From IMG/VR virus record IMGVR_UViG_3300027290_000006, positions 1-21,059 of that record: a stretch of 21,059 bases of DNA; one strand, written 5' to 3'. Source of the DNA: a virus. Shown in pieces: positions 1 through 6,961 of this stretch; within the stretch, counting starts at the first letter, position 1; each line of letters starts with the position of its first letter. Made by a program: the position numbers and the translations under genes. Below the pieces are notes generated by a model. The model saw only the letters and a program-made list of their open reading frames with translations, did not search any database and was not told where the DNA came from.

Positions 1-2
1 GA

Positions 3-2669
3 GAGTACATCCCCGTGTTTGAGGTGGTCAACCACCTGGAGCGCGAGGGCAGAATCTCTGAAGCGTTTGACGTGCGCGGCGACCTCGAGGGCCTGTACGA
101 GCGCCGCACTGGAGCCAAGCTCGAGAAGTACCGCAAGCAGTACGAGAAGCCGCTGATGAAGCTGGTTGAGCAGCTCGGCAAAGAGGGTGGCAACACGACT
201 CTGGCCGAGGCGTTCCCAAGCCTTGCGGCATCGTTCAAGGACAGCCGCCTGGGCAACCTCAACGTGATCGACGCCTACCTCGGCGCACGCCACGCAGCAG
301 AGCGGAACAAGCAGATCGCCAAGATCAACCCGAATCAGCCTGATGGCGGCTCGGGCATCTTCACGGCTGATGCCGATCTGATCCTGAACACGCTGTCGCG
401 CCAGTCGTATGGCAACACCCTGTCTGAGATGACGCACATCCTGCAAGAGATCTCGCAACTCAAGCTCTCTGAGATGTACGACTCGGGCATGATCGGCCGC
501 GACGAGCTCAAGGCCCGCAGCCAGTACAAGTACTACGTCAACTTGTCCGGCATCAACGAGAACATCGACCAGTTCGACAACCCGGTGATCCTGGCTGGCG
601 GTCCCAAGTTCGGCACCCGCAAGGACCGCCGCGCAATGGGCCGTGGCGACGCAGCTTCCGACATCTTGATCCGCACCCTCCAGTCATTCGAGGCATCGGT
701 CATCCACGCCGAGAAGAACAAGGTCAAGCAGAAGGTGCTGGCCATGCTCGAGATCAACTACGACCCTGACTTCGTGGTGATCAACAAGCAGGCAACCGTG
801 CGCAAGCTCGATGAGAACGGTCAGGTCACCGAAGCGACAGATGACCGCTACATCCAGAACCGCGACGTGATGGTCGTCCATGTGAAGGGCAAGCCCATCA
901 CGATGGAGTTCAAGCAGAAAGGCCCTGGCACTTTCGGAGAGGCCATCAACGGGATGATCTGGCCACCGGAGGCGACCAACTGGTTCCAGCGATTCTCTGG
1001 CCGAGCCAACCAGCTCATGGGTCAGATGCTGACCACTTGGAACCCGGCCTGGACAGCAGTCAACTACATCCGCGACTTGCAGAGTCTGTACTTCAACGCC
1101 GTCACCGAGGGTCGCATCACCCGTGAGATGGCCAAGGAGATGGTCAAGCTGCAACCGCAGGCCATCAAGGCGGCTTTCCACGTTGCCACCGATGGCAAGC
1201 GCGGCCACTCGGCCAGCCAGGACATGCTCGATGCCTACATCGAGATGCGTGACTCCGGCGGCGCAACCAGCTTCCTGAACCTGCGCGGCCTGGAGAACCA
1301 GGTGCAGGAGCTCGAGAAGCTGATGAACCCTGCCAAGAAGGGTTCGGCCAAAGACGTTCTCCTGAAGGCGGCTGACCTGATCGAGTCCATCAACATTCCG
1401 ATGGAAATGGCTCCGCGTATCGCCGCCTTCAAGGTCATGCGCGACAACGGTTACAGCGCCGAAGAGGCAGCACGGTTCGCTGGCGACATCACTGTGAACT
1501 TCAATATGCGCGGCAGCTCGAAGTTCATGCGCAACATGTTCCTGTTCTTCAACCCTGCCGTGCAGGGTACGAACAAGATGTACCGCCTGGCCAAGGAGAA
1601 CCCGAAGACCATGACCAAGATCGCTCTTGGCATGGCGGCAGCAGGCTTCATCACCAACATCATCGCCCGCGCTCTTGGCGGTGAGGATGATGACGGCATC
1701 GACAAGCTCGACAAGGTGCCAGTGTTCAAGCGTGCAACCTCGATCGTGATCTGGCCTGACATGCCTGGCGCAGCGATCCCGATCCCGTACGGCTGGAACG
1801 CCTTCTACGCTGCCGGTCACTTCATGGCCGACACCCTCTGGGCTGGCTCGCAGTCTGCGTCCACCACCGCCAAGCGGATTGTTGGCGCTGCCTTCGAGTC
1901 GTTCTCGCCCTTGGGTGGCGCAATGTTGGATGCGTCGTCTACCGGCGTCGGCGCTCTCAAGACGGTGACACCGACGGTGCTCTCGCCGCTGGTGGATCTG
2001 ATCCTCAACGAGAACCGCTTCGGCGCACCCATCTCCAAGGAGGCGTCCATGTTCGGCGGCGGCAAGCGTGCCGACTCGCACATGAACTTCGACTCAGCGA
2101 GCCCGATCTCGACTGCCGCATTCCGTGGCTTGAACAAGCTGACCGGCGGCGACAAGGTCAACGCTGGCGTGATCGACATCAACTCCGGCGCGTTCGACTA
2201 CCTGGTCAGCGGCTACTTGCCAGGCCTTGCTGCGGAGACCTACAAATTCGCCTCGTGGACGGTGCGCAAGGCTCAGGGCTACGACACCAAGGACGCCGCT
2301 CTGCCGATCATCGACCGCCTGACCGCCAAGATTCCCGAGGGCTACAACTTCGGGATGCTGCGCAGGGCTGAGACGTTCATCAAGACCAAGGTGGACGACT
2401 ACGAGGTCAACCCCGGCAACCGTGAAGCGATCCTCAAGGAGTACCCGAACCTGGGCGCTGCCAAGTCGATCATCGGCGCGGTGGACTATCAGGTCGGCCA
2501 GCTCCGTCAGGCGCGCAATCAGCTCGAAGCGGCCGATATGCCTGAAGAGAAGAAGGTGGAGATGTACAACCTGAGCCGCCAGCGCGAGAAGGAGATCGTG
2601 GCCAAGGCTGTGCAGCTCGTTCTTCAGACCAATCCGCAGATGCGCAAGGTCCTGCTGGCCAACGATTGA
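3..2669 (+). CDS. Large phage polyvalent protein, LPD38-type, C-terminal 888 residues (5' end outside window)
   Basis: The reading frame is open to the left edge; the GTG at 15 is internal, so the true start lies outside the window and 888 codons are seen. The middle part (about residues 320-570) matches what I know of Large Polyvalent protein-associated Domain 38: a NWFQRF...NPAWTAVNYIRD segment, a VNFNMRG motif, then FFNPAVQGTNKMYR. A hydrophobic stretch follows (IALGMAAAGFITNIIARAL), probably one membrane-inserting helix, and the C-terminal 100 residues are helical and charged. Such proteins occur as giant multidomain phage proteins late in the structural module and are thought to travel in the virion and enter the host with the DNA; that role is inference here. 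The next gene follows after 12 nt on the same strand. No catalytic motif is visible in the part seen, and the N-terminal enzymatic domains typical of the class would be upstream. Confidence 0.75.
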   Translation, partial: EYIPVFEVVNHLEREGRISEAFDVRGDLEGLYERRTGAKLEKYRKQYEKPLMKLVEQLGKEGGNTTLAEAFPSLAASFKDSRLGNLNVIDAYLGARHAAERNKQIAKINPNQPDGGSGIFTADADLILNTLSRQSYGNTLSEMTHILQEISQLKLSEMYDSGMIGRDELKARSQYKYYVNLSGINENIDQFDNPVILAGGPKFGTRKDRRAMGRGDAASDILIRTLQSFEASVIHAEKNKVKQKVLAMLEINYDPDFVVINKQATVRKLDENGQVTEATDDRYIQNRDVMVVHVKGKPITMEFKQKGPGTFGEAINGMIWPPEATNWFQRFSGRANQLMGQMLTTWNPAWTAVNYIRDLQSLYFNAVTEGRITREMAKEMVKLQPQAIKAAFHVATDGKRGHSASQDMLDAYIEMRDSGGATSFLNLRGLENQVQELEKLMNPAKKGSAKDVLLKAADLIESINIPMEMAPRIAAFKVMRDNGYSAEEAARFAGDITVNFNMRGSSKFMRNMFLFFNPAVQGTNKMYRLAKENPKTMTKIALGMAAAGFITNIIARALGGEDDDGIDKLDKVPVFKRATSIVIWPDMPGAAIPIPYGWNAFYAAGHFMADTLWAGSQSASTTAKRIVGAAFESFSPLGGAMLDASSTGVGALKTVTPTVLSPLVDLILNENRFGAPISKEASMFGGGKRADSHMNFDSASPISTAAFRGLNKLTGGDKVNAGVIDINSGAFDYLVSGYLPGLAAETYKFASWTVRKAQGYDTKDAALPIIDRLTAKIPEGYNFGMLRRAETFIKTKVDDYEVNPGNREAILKEYPNLGAAKSIIGAVDYQVGQLRQARNQLEAADMPEEKKVEMYNLSRQREKEIVAKAVQLVLQTNPQMRKVLLAND

Positions 2670-2681
2670 TGGAGTGACGAC

Positions 2682-3062
2682 ATGGCATACACCAAGCCTG
2701 CGCTGCGAGAGCGCCTGAAGGACAAGATCATGGCCGGAGGCAAGGGTGGCGACCCTGGCGAATGGTCAGCCCGCAAGGCGCAGCTCCTGGCTGCCGAGTA
2801 CGAGAAGTCCGGGGGTGGCTACAAGGGCGGCAAGACCGGCTCCCAGCAGTCCCTGACCAAGTGGACCGGCGAGAAGTGGCGCACCAGCGACGGCAAGCCC
2901 AGCGAGGGCAAGAAGCGCTACCTGCCAGACGCCGCATGGAAGTCGCTCAGCTCGTCCGAGAAGGCGGCGACCAACCGGGCCAAGGCCGAGGGCAACGCGA
3001 AGGGCAGGCAGTTCGTCAAGCAGCCTGAAGGCGTGGCCAAGAAGGCTGCCAAGCACCGCTGA
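2682..3062 (+). CDS. DUF5872 family phage protein, 126 aa
   Basis: This is a small, very basic protein rich in Lys, Gly and Ser. The core (about residues 22-90) reads DPGEWSARKAQL..YEKSGGGYKGGK..SQQSLTKW..EKWRTSDGK, which I recognise as DUF5872, a family common in phages, giant viruses and environmental bacteria. No enzymatic motif is visible. The high Lys content and the lysine-rich tail (KKAAKHR) suggest nucleic-acid binding, but the function is unknown. ATG at 2682 is preceded by GGAG at 8 nt spacing. It lies 12 nt after the LPD38 gene and is the last gene before the tRNA-Asn fragment, so it appears to close the late transcription unit. Confidence 0.75.
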   Translation: MAYTKPALRERLKDKIMAGGKGGDPGEWSARKAQLLAAEYEKSGGGYKGGKTGSQQSLTKWTGEKWRTSDGKPSEGKKRYLPDAAWKSLSSSEKAATNRAKAEGNAKGRQFVKQPEGVAKKAAKHR

Positions 3063-3190
3063 CTGTGTCATTTTCAGACAGTTGCAGTGCGTATCTGGGC
3101 GTACAAGGAGAGCGGCCTTCGTACGGTAGGTTGTTGATTCCACTACACCCGGCTACACACTGCTACCTGCCTGCGCACCCCCGAGACCGG

Positions 3191-3235
3191 CTGTTAATCC
3201 GCAGGTCCCTGGTTCGAGCCCAGGTCGGGGAGCCA
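3191..3235 (+). other. tRNA-Asn(GUU) 3'-half fragment: presumed phage attP core
   Basis: The 45 bp run from the anticodon loop (CTGTTAATCCG, anticodon GTT) through the variable region, a perfect T-arm (CCTGG 3208-3212, loop TTCGAGC, CCAGG 3220-3224), the 3' acceptor strand TCGGGGA (3225-3231), discriminator G and CCA (3233-3235). The bases upstream do not form a D-arm or 5' acceptor strand, so this is not a working tRNA. Tyrosine-recombinase elements commonly carry exactly such a 3' half, which restores the host tRNA after insertion. The integrase gene ends 81 bp away and points towards it. Phage genes on both sides indicate attP (free or circularly permuted phage, or a tandem junction) rather than attL or attR. 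Confidence 0.85.
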
Positions 3236-3275
3236 AGAAAACGCGGGTCTTGTTGAGAGTGCCCGCTAACCCGAG

Positions 3276-3311
3276 AAGGCCACTGTGCTGAAAACGTACA
3301 GTGGCCTTTTC
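3276..3311 (+). terminator. Intrinsic terminator after tRNA fragment
   Basis: A perfect 11-bp stem AAGGCCACTGT (3276-3286) pairs with ACAGTGGCCTT (3298-3308) around an 11-nt loop and continues into a short T run and pyrimidine-rich DNA on the + strand. It would stop rightward transcription from the late genes before it runs antisense into the integrase. On the opposite strand the stem is followed by CTCGGG, so it is a poor terminator for the integrase message. Confidence 0.65.
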
Positions 3312-3315
3312 CCTT

Positions 3316-4407
3316 TCACGCCACCGCCTCGAGGAAGGGTTTGGCCAACCCCATTCCAAGATTCGGCTGCGCGGCACCCGCAACCAGCATCTGCTCGATC
3401 ACGAACGCATGCTGCGCCAGGTGCGACACGTTCAGATGGGCGTACCGCTGCACCATCTCCACCGACTTCCACCCACCCAGCTCCTGCAACCGATCCAGGC
3501 TCACCCCGGACTGACGCAGCCACGACGCCCAGGTGTGCCGCAGGTCATGCCAGCGCAAATCCTCGAGCTTCGCTTCGGTGAGCGCCTTCTTCCACATTCC
3601 AGGCGGGATGTCGCTGATCAAGCCACCATCGGGCCGAGGAAAGACGAGCTCGCGGTGCTTGCCCATCTGCCCCTTCACCACCGCCTGCGCGGTCGGTGAC
3701 AGCGGGATGGCGAACGGCAGGCCGTTCTTCATCACTTGCTGCGGGAACGTCGCCACCGTGAGACCGCCCTGCACCGAGAGGTTGCCCCAGCGCAGACCGA
3801 ACACGTTGGCGCGGCGCAGACCCGTGGTCACCGCAAACCTCGACGCCGAACCGTAAGGCTCGGGCAAGGCTGCGGCCAGCCGCTCGTACTCGGGAGGGGT
3901 CAAGAACCTCATGCGCCAGTCGCCCTCTTCCAGCAGGACAAACTTCGGTGACTGAGGAATCCAGAGCCACTCCCTTGCCGCCGCCAACATCACCGAGCGC
4001 AAGAACGCAATGTGCCGGTTGACGGTGGCAGGCTGGACCACGCCGTCGCCCCGCAGCTTGGGGCGCCCTACCTCCTCGTCCCGGATGTCGGCGACCACAT
4101 CGGGCGTCACCTCGTCCAGGTACTTCACGCCAGCCTCGGCGAACTCGCGCAACCAGAACGCGTGATACCGCTCGTCGTCCCGGATGCTGCGCTTGTGCGC
4201 GTGCTCGGCCAGCCACTTCTTTGCCGCCTCCTCCCAGGTGCGGCGCACTGCCTTCTTCAAGACTCGCTCACTCCAGGCCTCGTGCTTCAGCCTGTCGTGC
4301 AGCTCCTGGGCGGCTTGCTCATCCTCGGTCCTGCATGAGTTGCGGTACAGCTTCCCGCGCACAGAGAACGAGTACCACCACACTTTCCCACGGCGATGAA
4401 TCGACAT
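3316..4407 (-). CDS. int: Tyrosine recombinase, phage integrase, 363 aa
   Basis: Site-specific recombinase expected to join attP (tRNA-Asn core, 81 bp beyond its stop) to the host attB. The N-terminus starts MSIHRRGKVWWYSFSVRGK, like the arm-binding domain of many phage integrases; a SAM-like core-binding domain spans about residues 55-150 and the catalytic domain about 165-330. Visible catalytic residues are R198 (TTGLRR), K227 (QQVMKNG), H287 and R290 (WHDLRHTW), W313 in place of the second histidine (LGGWKS, a known variant) and the nucleophile Y322 (VQRYAHL). I chose ATG 4407 over an in-frame TTG at 4440 because GGAG sits 6 nt upstream of it and the protein then begins with the usual family N-terminus. 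The full length is normal for the family. It probably has its own promoter at 4440-4469. Confidence 0.95.
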   Translation of the reverse strand: MSIHRRGKVWWYSFSVRGKLYRNSCRTEDEQAAQELHDRLKHEAWSERVLKKAVRRTWEEAAKKWLAEHAHKRSIRDDERYHAFWLREFAEAGVKYLDEVTPDVVADIRDEEVGRPKLRGDGVVQPATVNRHIAFLRSVMLAAAREWLWIPQSPKFVLLEEGDWRMRFLTPPEYERLAAALPEPYGSASRFAVTTGLRRANVFGLRWGNLSVQGGLTVATFPQQVMKNGLPFAIPLSPTAQAVVKGQMGKHRELVFPRPDGGLISDIPPGMWKKALTEAKLEDLRWHDLRHTWASWLRQSGVSLDRLQELGGWKSVEMVQRYAHLNVSHLAQHAFVIEQMLVAGAAQPNLGMGLAKPFLEAVA

Positions 4408-4439
4408 GACTTCTCCGATCCGCCGAAGGCCGCGTTGCA

Positions 4440-4469
4440 AGAATACAACGGCCTGCGGATTCCTGTAAA
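4440..4469 (-). promoter_or_regulatory. Candidate sigma70 promoter for the integrase
   Basis: On the minus strand, TTTACA (4469-4464) and TATTCT (4445-4440) are separated by 18 bp, which is 5/6 and 4/6 match to the -35 and -10 consensus. Transcription would begin about 25 nt before the integrase ATG at 4407. The rest of the 210-bp gap (4408-4617) holds no gene. It contains short inverted repeats (AGCTCC 4552-4557 and GGAGCT 4568-4573, 10-nt loop) that could be integrase or excisionase binding sites, but nothing in the sequence proves this. Confidence 0.4.
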
Positions 4470-4617
4470 GCTGTGTGTTGCTGTGGGTGGCTTGGCGAGA
4501 AAAAGGTGGGGGTACTCACGTCCTGCCGGTCGACTGGAGGGGTGGCCACTTAGCTCCTAGTTACGACGGAGCTCCCTCACTTGACCGGTGCTAGCGTCGG
4601 ACGCTTTCCCCCCGTAG

Positions 4618-4902
4618 TCAGCACAGCCCGGCTTCGTGCCGACGCTGCTGGAGCAGGTAGCCCTCGAGCTCCCACACCTTCTCGAGCGCATTATCCCAGG
4701 CCACCTTCTCGCCAACGGTCTTGTTGAACTCGAGCGGGTCGATGCAGGCGCTGGTGCCCACGACCGTGAACCCGTTCTTGAGCGTGAGCTGGCAGACCGT
4801 GGTGGTCGTATCGCCCAGTCGCCAGTAGTCGGTGCGCAGCACGGCCTCGAGGATGTTGCCCATCGACAGCTTGTTGGGTAGTTTCTCCTGATGATCTTTC
4901 AT
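4618..4902 (-). CDS. N4 gp49 / Sf6 gene 66 family phage protein, 94 aa
   Basis: Recognised from the family core LTLKNGFTVVGTSACIDP (residues 40-57), followed by FNKTVGEKVAWDNALEKVWELEGYLLQQ, where an invariant W-x-L-E-G-Y ends the domain. The family (Phage_gp49_66) is widespread in podoviruses and other phages of proteobacteria. Its function is unknown, and it usually lies among early genes. ATG 4902 follows an AAAGGA Shine-Dalgarno sequence. The length is typical of the family. It is the last gene of the leftward early block before the integrase and lies 10 nt downstream of its neighbour. Confidence 0.8.
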   Translation of the reverse strand: MKDHQEKLPNKLSMGNILEAVLRTDYWRLGDTTTTVCQLTLKNGFTVVGTSACIDPLEFNKTVGEKVAWDNALEKVWELEGYLLQQRRHEAGLC

Positions 4903-4912
4903 GTGTTTCCTT

Positions 4913-5110
4913 TCACTTGATCGAATCGAACGCGGACATCAACTGCGTGACGGTCGCGCCGGGTTTCTTGAGTAGCTTCGAGGCGTGGTCGCGCTGACGC
5001 ATCCAGTCTCTTGTTGCTTGAACGGAGCCGTTCTGAACGCGAAGCGGCACCTTGTTGATCTGCTCTTCCAGCTTGCGGCGAAAGAGCTCGCGTTGTGTCT
5101 TGTCGTCCAT
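4913..5110 (-). CDS. Small hypothetical phage protein, 65 aa
   Basis: A basic, mostly helical small protein (MDDKTQRELFRRKLEEQ..., ending QLMSAFDSIK); I do not recognise the family. An upstream in-frame ATG at 5176 exists, but ATG 5110 is preferred because it lies one base after the stop codon of the 46-aa membrane gene (TGACATG), fitting the tight coupling across this operon. The Shine-Dalgarno signal is weak (GGGTG), consistent with translational coupling. No catalytic motif, cysteines or membrane segment are seen. Confidence 0.6.
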   Translation of the reverse strand: MDDKTQRELFRRKLEEQINKVPLRVQNGSVQATRDWMRQRDHASKLLKKPGATVTQLMSAFDSIK

Positions 5111-5111
5111 G

Positions 5112-5252
5112 TCAGCACCCGAATCCAATACAGAAGAGTTCCTTGGCGGTACGGGCCATGAGCCCCAGGAACACAAAGAACATCACCCACATGGCGACCA
5201 CCAGGAAGATCGTCGTCAGCCACTCGAACGGTGTGTGGAAACTGCGCTTCAT
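5112..5252 (-). CDS. Tiny single-pass membrane protein, 46 aa
   Basis: It begins MKRSFHTPFEWLTTIF and contains one continuous hydrophobic helix of about 22 residues (roughly 12-33), followed by a short, slightly basic tail ending CIGFGC. ATG 5252 has AAAGGA upstream and overlaps the stop of the preceding gene (TGATG), and its own stop is one base before the next ATG, so position and spacing support a real gene. A positively charged N-terminus before the helix suggests N-in topology. Function is unknown; small phage membrane proteins in early operons include superinfection-exclusion and host-interference proteins, but nothing here identifies which. Confidence 0.6.
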   Translation of the reverse strand: MKRSFHTPFEWLTTIFLVVAMWVMFFVFLGLMARTAKELFCIGFGC

Positions 5253-5488
5253 CACACCATCCTTTCCAGGTCATAGAGCTTGCGCCGTCCTCCCACCACA
5301 GCCTCTGAGAACTTGGCGGATTCACGCGCAGCGTTATCACCGATCTGTGTGCGCCACTGCTGGTAGAGCGTCATGCGCCGGGTGGGCGAGGACATCGAGG
5401 ACGCCTCACGCACCCGTGCAATCAGACGCAGGCGCGACTCACGCAGCTCCTGCGCCCAGCGCTGCTCCTGCTCCATCGAGAAGCTCAT
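5252..5488 (-). CDS. Small hypothetical phage protein, 78 aa
   Basis: An arginine- and glutamate-rich, probably all-helical protein (MSFSMEQEQRWAQELRESR at the N-terminus, GGRRKLYDLERMV at the C-terminus). I do not recognise a family. Its ATG overlaps the stop of the MazG-like gene in an ATGA arrangement, and its own stop overlaps the ATG of the 46-aa membrane protein, so the three genes are translationally coupled. No cysteines, catalytic motif or membrane segment are seen. Confidence 0.6.
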   Translation of the reverse strand: MSFSMEQEQRWAQELRESRLRLIARVREASSMSSPTRRMTLYQQWRTQIGDNAARESAKFSEAVVGGRRKLYDLERMV

Positions 5489-5937
5489 ACGAACCCCGTC
5501 AGGTTGGGAGCACTCCAGCCCTCGGGCTTGCCGATCTTCCCGCCGGGAAGGATCACGGGCTTGCCGTCGACCAGCTTGGCGTCGTTGCTTGCCAGCACTG
5601 CCTCGTCTGCGCCTTCCTTGTCGAAGTCAGCCAGGTAGGCGATGCCGTTGCCGGTCACCTCACGGTCGCACAGAGCGTCGAGTGCTTCGATACGCCTGTC
5701 GGCCGGGATGCGAGCCATGATCACACCCTTCTTGAGCAGGGTGCCGATGCGCTCCAGGTCCTCGGAGAGGGCCTCGAGCTGCTCCTGATCAAACTCTGAG
5801 TCGAGCTCGACGTTGGTCAGGAACTCGGCGTACTCCTCCATGTCGCAGCCGATCTGAACCGACAGGTTCGCCACCGTCTGGCCCTTGCCGCAGGCTTGCA
5901 GCCACACGGCCGTGCGCTGGAAGTTCGAGTGCGGCAT
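5485..5937 (-). CDS. MazG-like nucleoside triphosphate pyrophosphohydrolase, 150 aa
   Basis: The protein resembles phage all-alpha NTP pyrophosphatases of the MazG / phosphoribosyl-ATP pyrophosphohydrolase superfamily. It has an EEYAE metal-binding helix (E34, E35, E38) and a second acidic helix, DALCDREVTGNGIAYL (D87, D91), which together match the ExxE...ExxD-type metal site with some degeneration. The ending ILPGGKIGKPEGWSAPNLTGFV resembles the C-terminal motif of the phage subgroup. Such enzymes hydrolyse (d)NTPs or related nucleotides to monophosphate and pyrophosphate, and in phages may clean nucleotide pools or lower alarmone levels. The substrate cannot be read from the sequence. It is coupled on both sides (TGATG with the upstream gene, ATGA with the downstream one). 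Confidence 0.65.
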   Translation of the reverse strand: MPHSNFQRTAVWLQACGKGQTVANLSVQIGCDMEEYAEFLTNVELDSEFDQEQLEALSEDLERIGTLLKKGVIMARIPADRRIEALDALCDREVTGNGIAYLADFDKEGADEAVLASNDAKLVDGKPVILPGGKIGKPEGWSAPNLTGFV

Positions 5938-6137
5938 CAGTCCGTGCCCCCGACCTCGGTGGAGGCAGCGCCAGCGCCCTGCTCCTGCGCCTGCTGGACA
6001 GCGAGCTGCTGCTCAGCCTGGTTCTTGACCTTGAACCAGGTGTCTGCGACCTGCTCGAAGGGCAGCTTGGCCAGCGCTTGCAGGATGCTCTGAGTCTCGT
6101 TGACGGACAGGGAGAGGTTGATTTGGTTGGTGCTCAT
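5937..6137 (-). CDS. Small hypothetical phage protein, 66 aa
   Basis: A short acidic protein, INLSLSVNETQSILQALAKLPFEQVADTW at the N-terminal half, then a Gln/Ala-rich helix (NQAEQQLAVQQAQEQGAGAA). It resembles a recurring family of small phage proteins with an LSVNE..LQAL..LP..QVA pattern and no assigned function. The upstream extension to 6263 was rejected because ATG 6137 overlaps the stop of the preceding gene (ATGA) and the extension is low-complexity and arginine-rich. The stop overlaps the ATG of the MazG-like gene. Confidence 0.6.
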   Translation of the reverse strand: MSTNQINLSLSVNETQSILQALAKLPFEQVADTWFKVKNQAEQQLAVQQAQEQGAGAASTEVGGTD

Positions 6138-6487
6138 TGCGTTTCTTTCTTCAGTTTCCAAAGGGTCTTGGGCGACCCGTGACAGGTCGCGCTCTTCTGC
6201 TTGCTGTAGCCGGCCGCAACGATGTGGCCATCGCGTGCCACCTTCTTTGCGACGTAGCCCCATGCTCGGTTGTCAGGCGGCGCATCGAATCCGAGCTTGC
6301 CTGCCCATACCCTGACGTCCTCAGTCATGAAGCCGTCCGGGTGTTGAATGGCGTAGAGGATGAACAGTTCCTCGGCGTAGTGCGTCCAGTCCATCGACTC
6401 GCTGTCAGCGTGCGATGCGGCGACCATCATCCCGGCGTCAGCGCCGAGCTCAGCCAGCCTCTCGTTCAGTACGGGGTATGCGTTCAT
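6134..6487 (-). CDS. Phage protein of unknown function, winged-helix-like, 117 aa
   Basis: The C-terminal two thirds follow a pattern seen in many phage proteins: DGFMTEDVRVWAGKLGFDAPPDNRAWGYVAKKVARDGHIVAAGY followed by SPKTLWKLKK. The spacing of helices and the final hairpin suggest a winged-helix fold that could bind DNA, as in replication-initiation or loading proteins, but this is inference from the secondary-structure pattern. The ATG overlaps the stop of the upstream gene (ATGA) and its stop overlaps the downstream ATG. It belongs to the leftward recombination operon. Confidence 0.6.
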   Translation of the reverse strand: MNAYPVLNERLAELGADAGMMVAASHADSESMDWTHYAEELFILYAIQHPDGFMTEDVRVWAGKLGFDAPPDNRAWGYVAKKVARDGHIVAAGYSKQKSATCHGSPKTLWKLKKETQ

Positions 6488-6801
6488 GCCTTGCCCCTCT
6501 CGAACAAAACGGACATGCCGCAGTAGACGATCGAGCCAAGGACCTCGAGCTCAAAAGCATCGCCATTGCGCGTGGATGCCGCCTCTTCCAGCTTCTTTGC
6601 CGCCTGGCCAGTCAGGAACCCACGGCCATGCAGCTTCGAGTAGTGAACCCAGGGCTGATCAAGGAACGGCGTGACGTTGCCGCCATGACGCTCACCCTTG
6701 CCGTACATCGCCTGCTGAATCGCCGCGACGAACACCGGGAACAGCGGGTGGTTCTGCACGTCCAGCGGGACGGGTACTGAATCAGGCCGCTGCTGCATCT
6801 G
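6484..6801 (-). CDS. Hypothetical phage protein, 105 aa
   Basis: I do not recognise a named domain. The sequence contains a strongly patterned region, NHPLFPVFVAAIQQAMYGKG (residues 17-36), then WVHYSKLHGRGFLTGQAAKK, that looks like a conserved phage family. ATG 6801 is chosen over an in-frame start at 6894 because GGAG lies 6 nt upstream and it overlaps the end of the excisionase gene by 20 nt, whereas the longer form would overlap most of that gene. Its stop overlaps the next ATG (ATGA). Confidence 0.6.
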   Translation of the reverse strand, partial: QMQQRPDSVPVPLDVQNHPLFPVFVAAIQQAMYGKGERHGGNVTPFLDQPWVHYSKLHGRGFLTGQAAKKLEEAASTRNGDAFELEVLGSIVYCGMSVLFERGKA

Positions 6802-6961
6802 GCGCTCCGTACTGACTGCGCAAGAACTCGTCGAGGTCTTCCTTGCGAAAGCGCCACTGACGACCGACCTTGCCGGATGGGATACGCCTGTCACGCGCCA
6901 GCTTGCGCAGCGAGAACACGCTCAGACCGAGGTACTCGGCAGCTTCAAAAATCGACATCAT
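6782..6961 (-). CDS. Excisionase / AlpA-type helix-turn-helix protein, 59 aa
   Basis: A MerR-like winged HTH of the HTH_17 (excisionase-family) type: SIFEAAEYLGLSVFSLRKLA (residues 3-22), then RDRRIPSGKVGRQWRFRKEDLDEFL, ending with a short Ala-rich tail. The whole domain is present and nothing else is fused. Such proteins are recombination directionality factors (Xis) or small transcription regulators. With an integrase in the same leftward direction, Xis is the first candidate, but integrase and this gene are about 2.4 kb apart and are probably not expressed from the same start. ATG 6961 follows AGAGGA and overlaps the nuclease gene by 17 nt. Confidence 0.8.
   Translation of the reverse strand: MMSIFEAAEYLGLSVFSLRKLARDRRIPSGKVGRQWRFRKEDLDEFLRSQYGAPDAAAA

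Noticed and set aside
684-2081. 465-codon frame on the minus strand inside the LPD38 gene
   Set aside because: It is a shadow: the + frame reads as a phage protein with conserved motifs, while this one is a low-complexity His/Arg/Val-rich reading typical of antisense to high-GC codons and has no start signal.
3150-3235. A complete tRNA-Asn gene
   Set aside because: Only the 3' half from the anticodon loop matches; the bases before it cannot form the D-arm or 5' acceptor strand, so it is an attachment-site copy.
3276-3308. This hairpin as the integrase terminator
   Set aside because: On the minus strand no T tract follows the stem (CTCGGG), so it works only for rightward transcripts.
4408-4617. 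A hidden small gene in the 210-bp gap before the integrase
   Set aside because: No frame in either direction has a sensible start and Shine-Dalgarno sequence; the region fits a promoter and attachment-arm segment.
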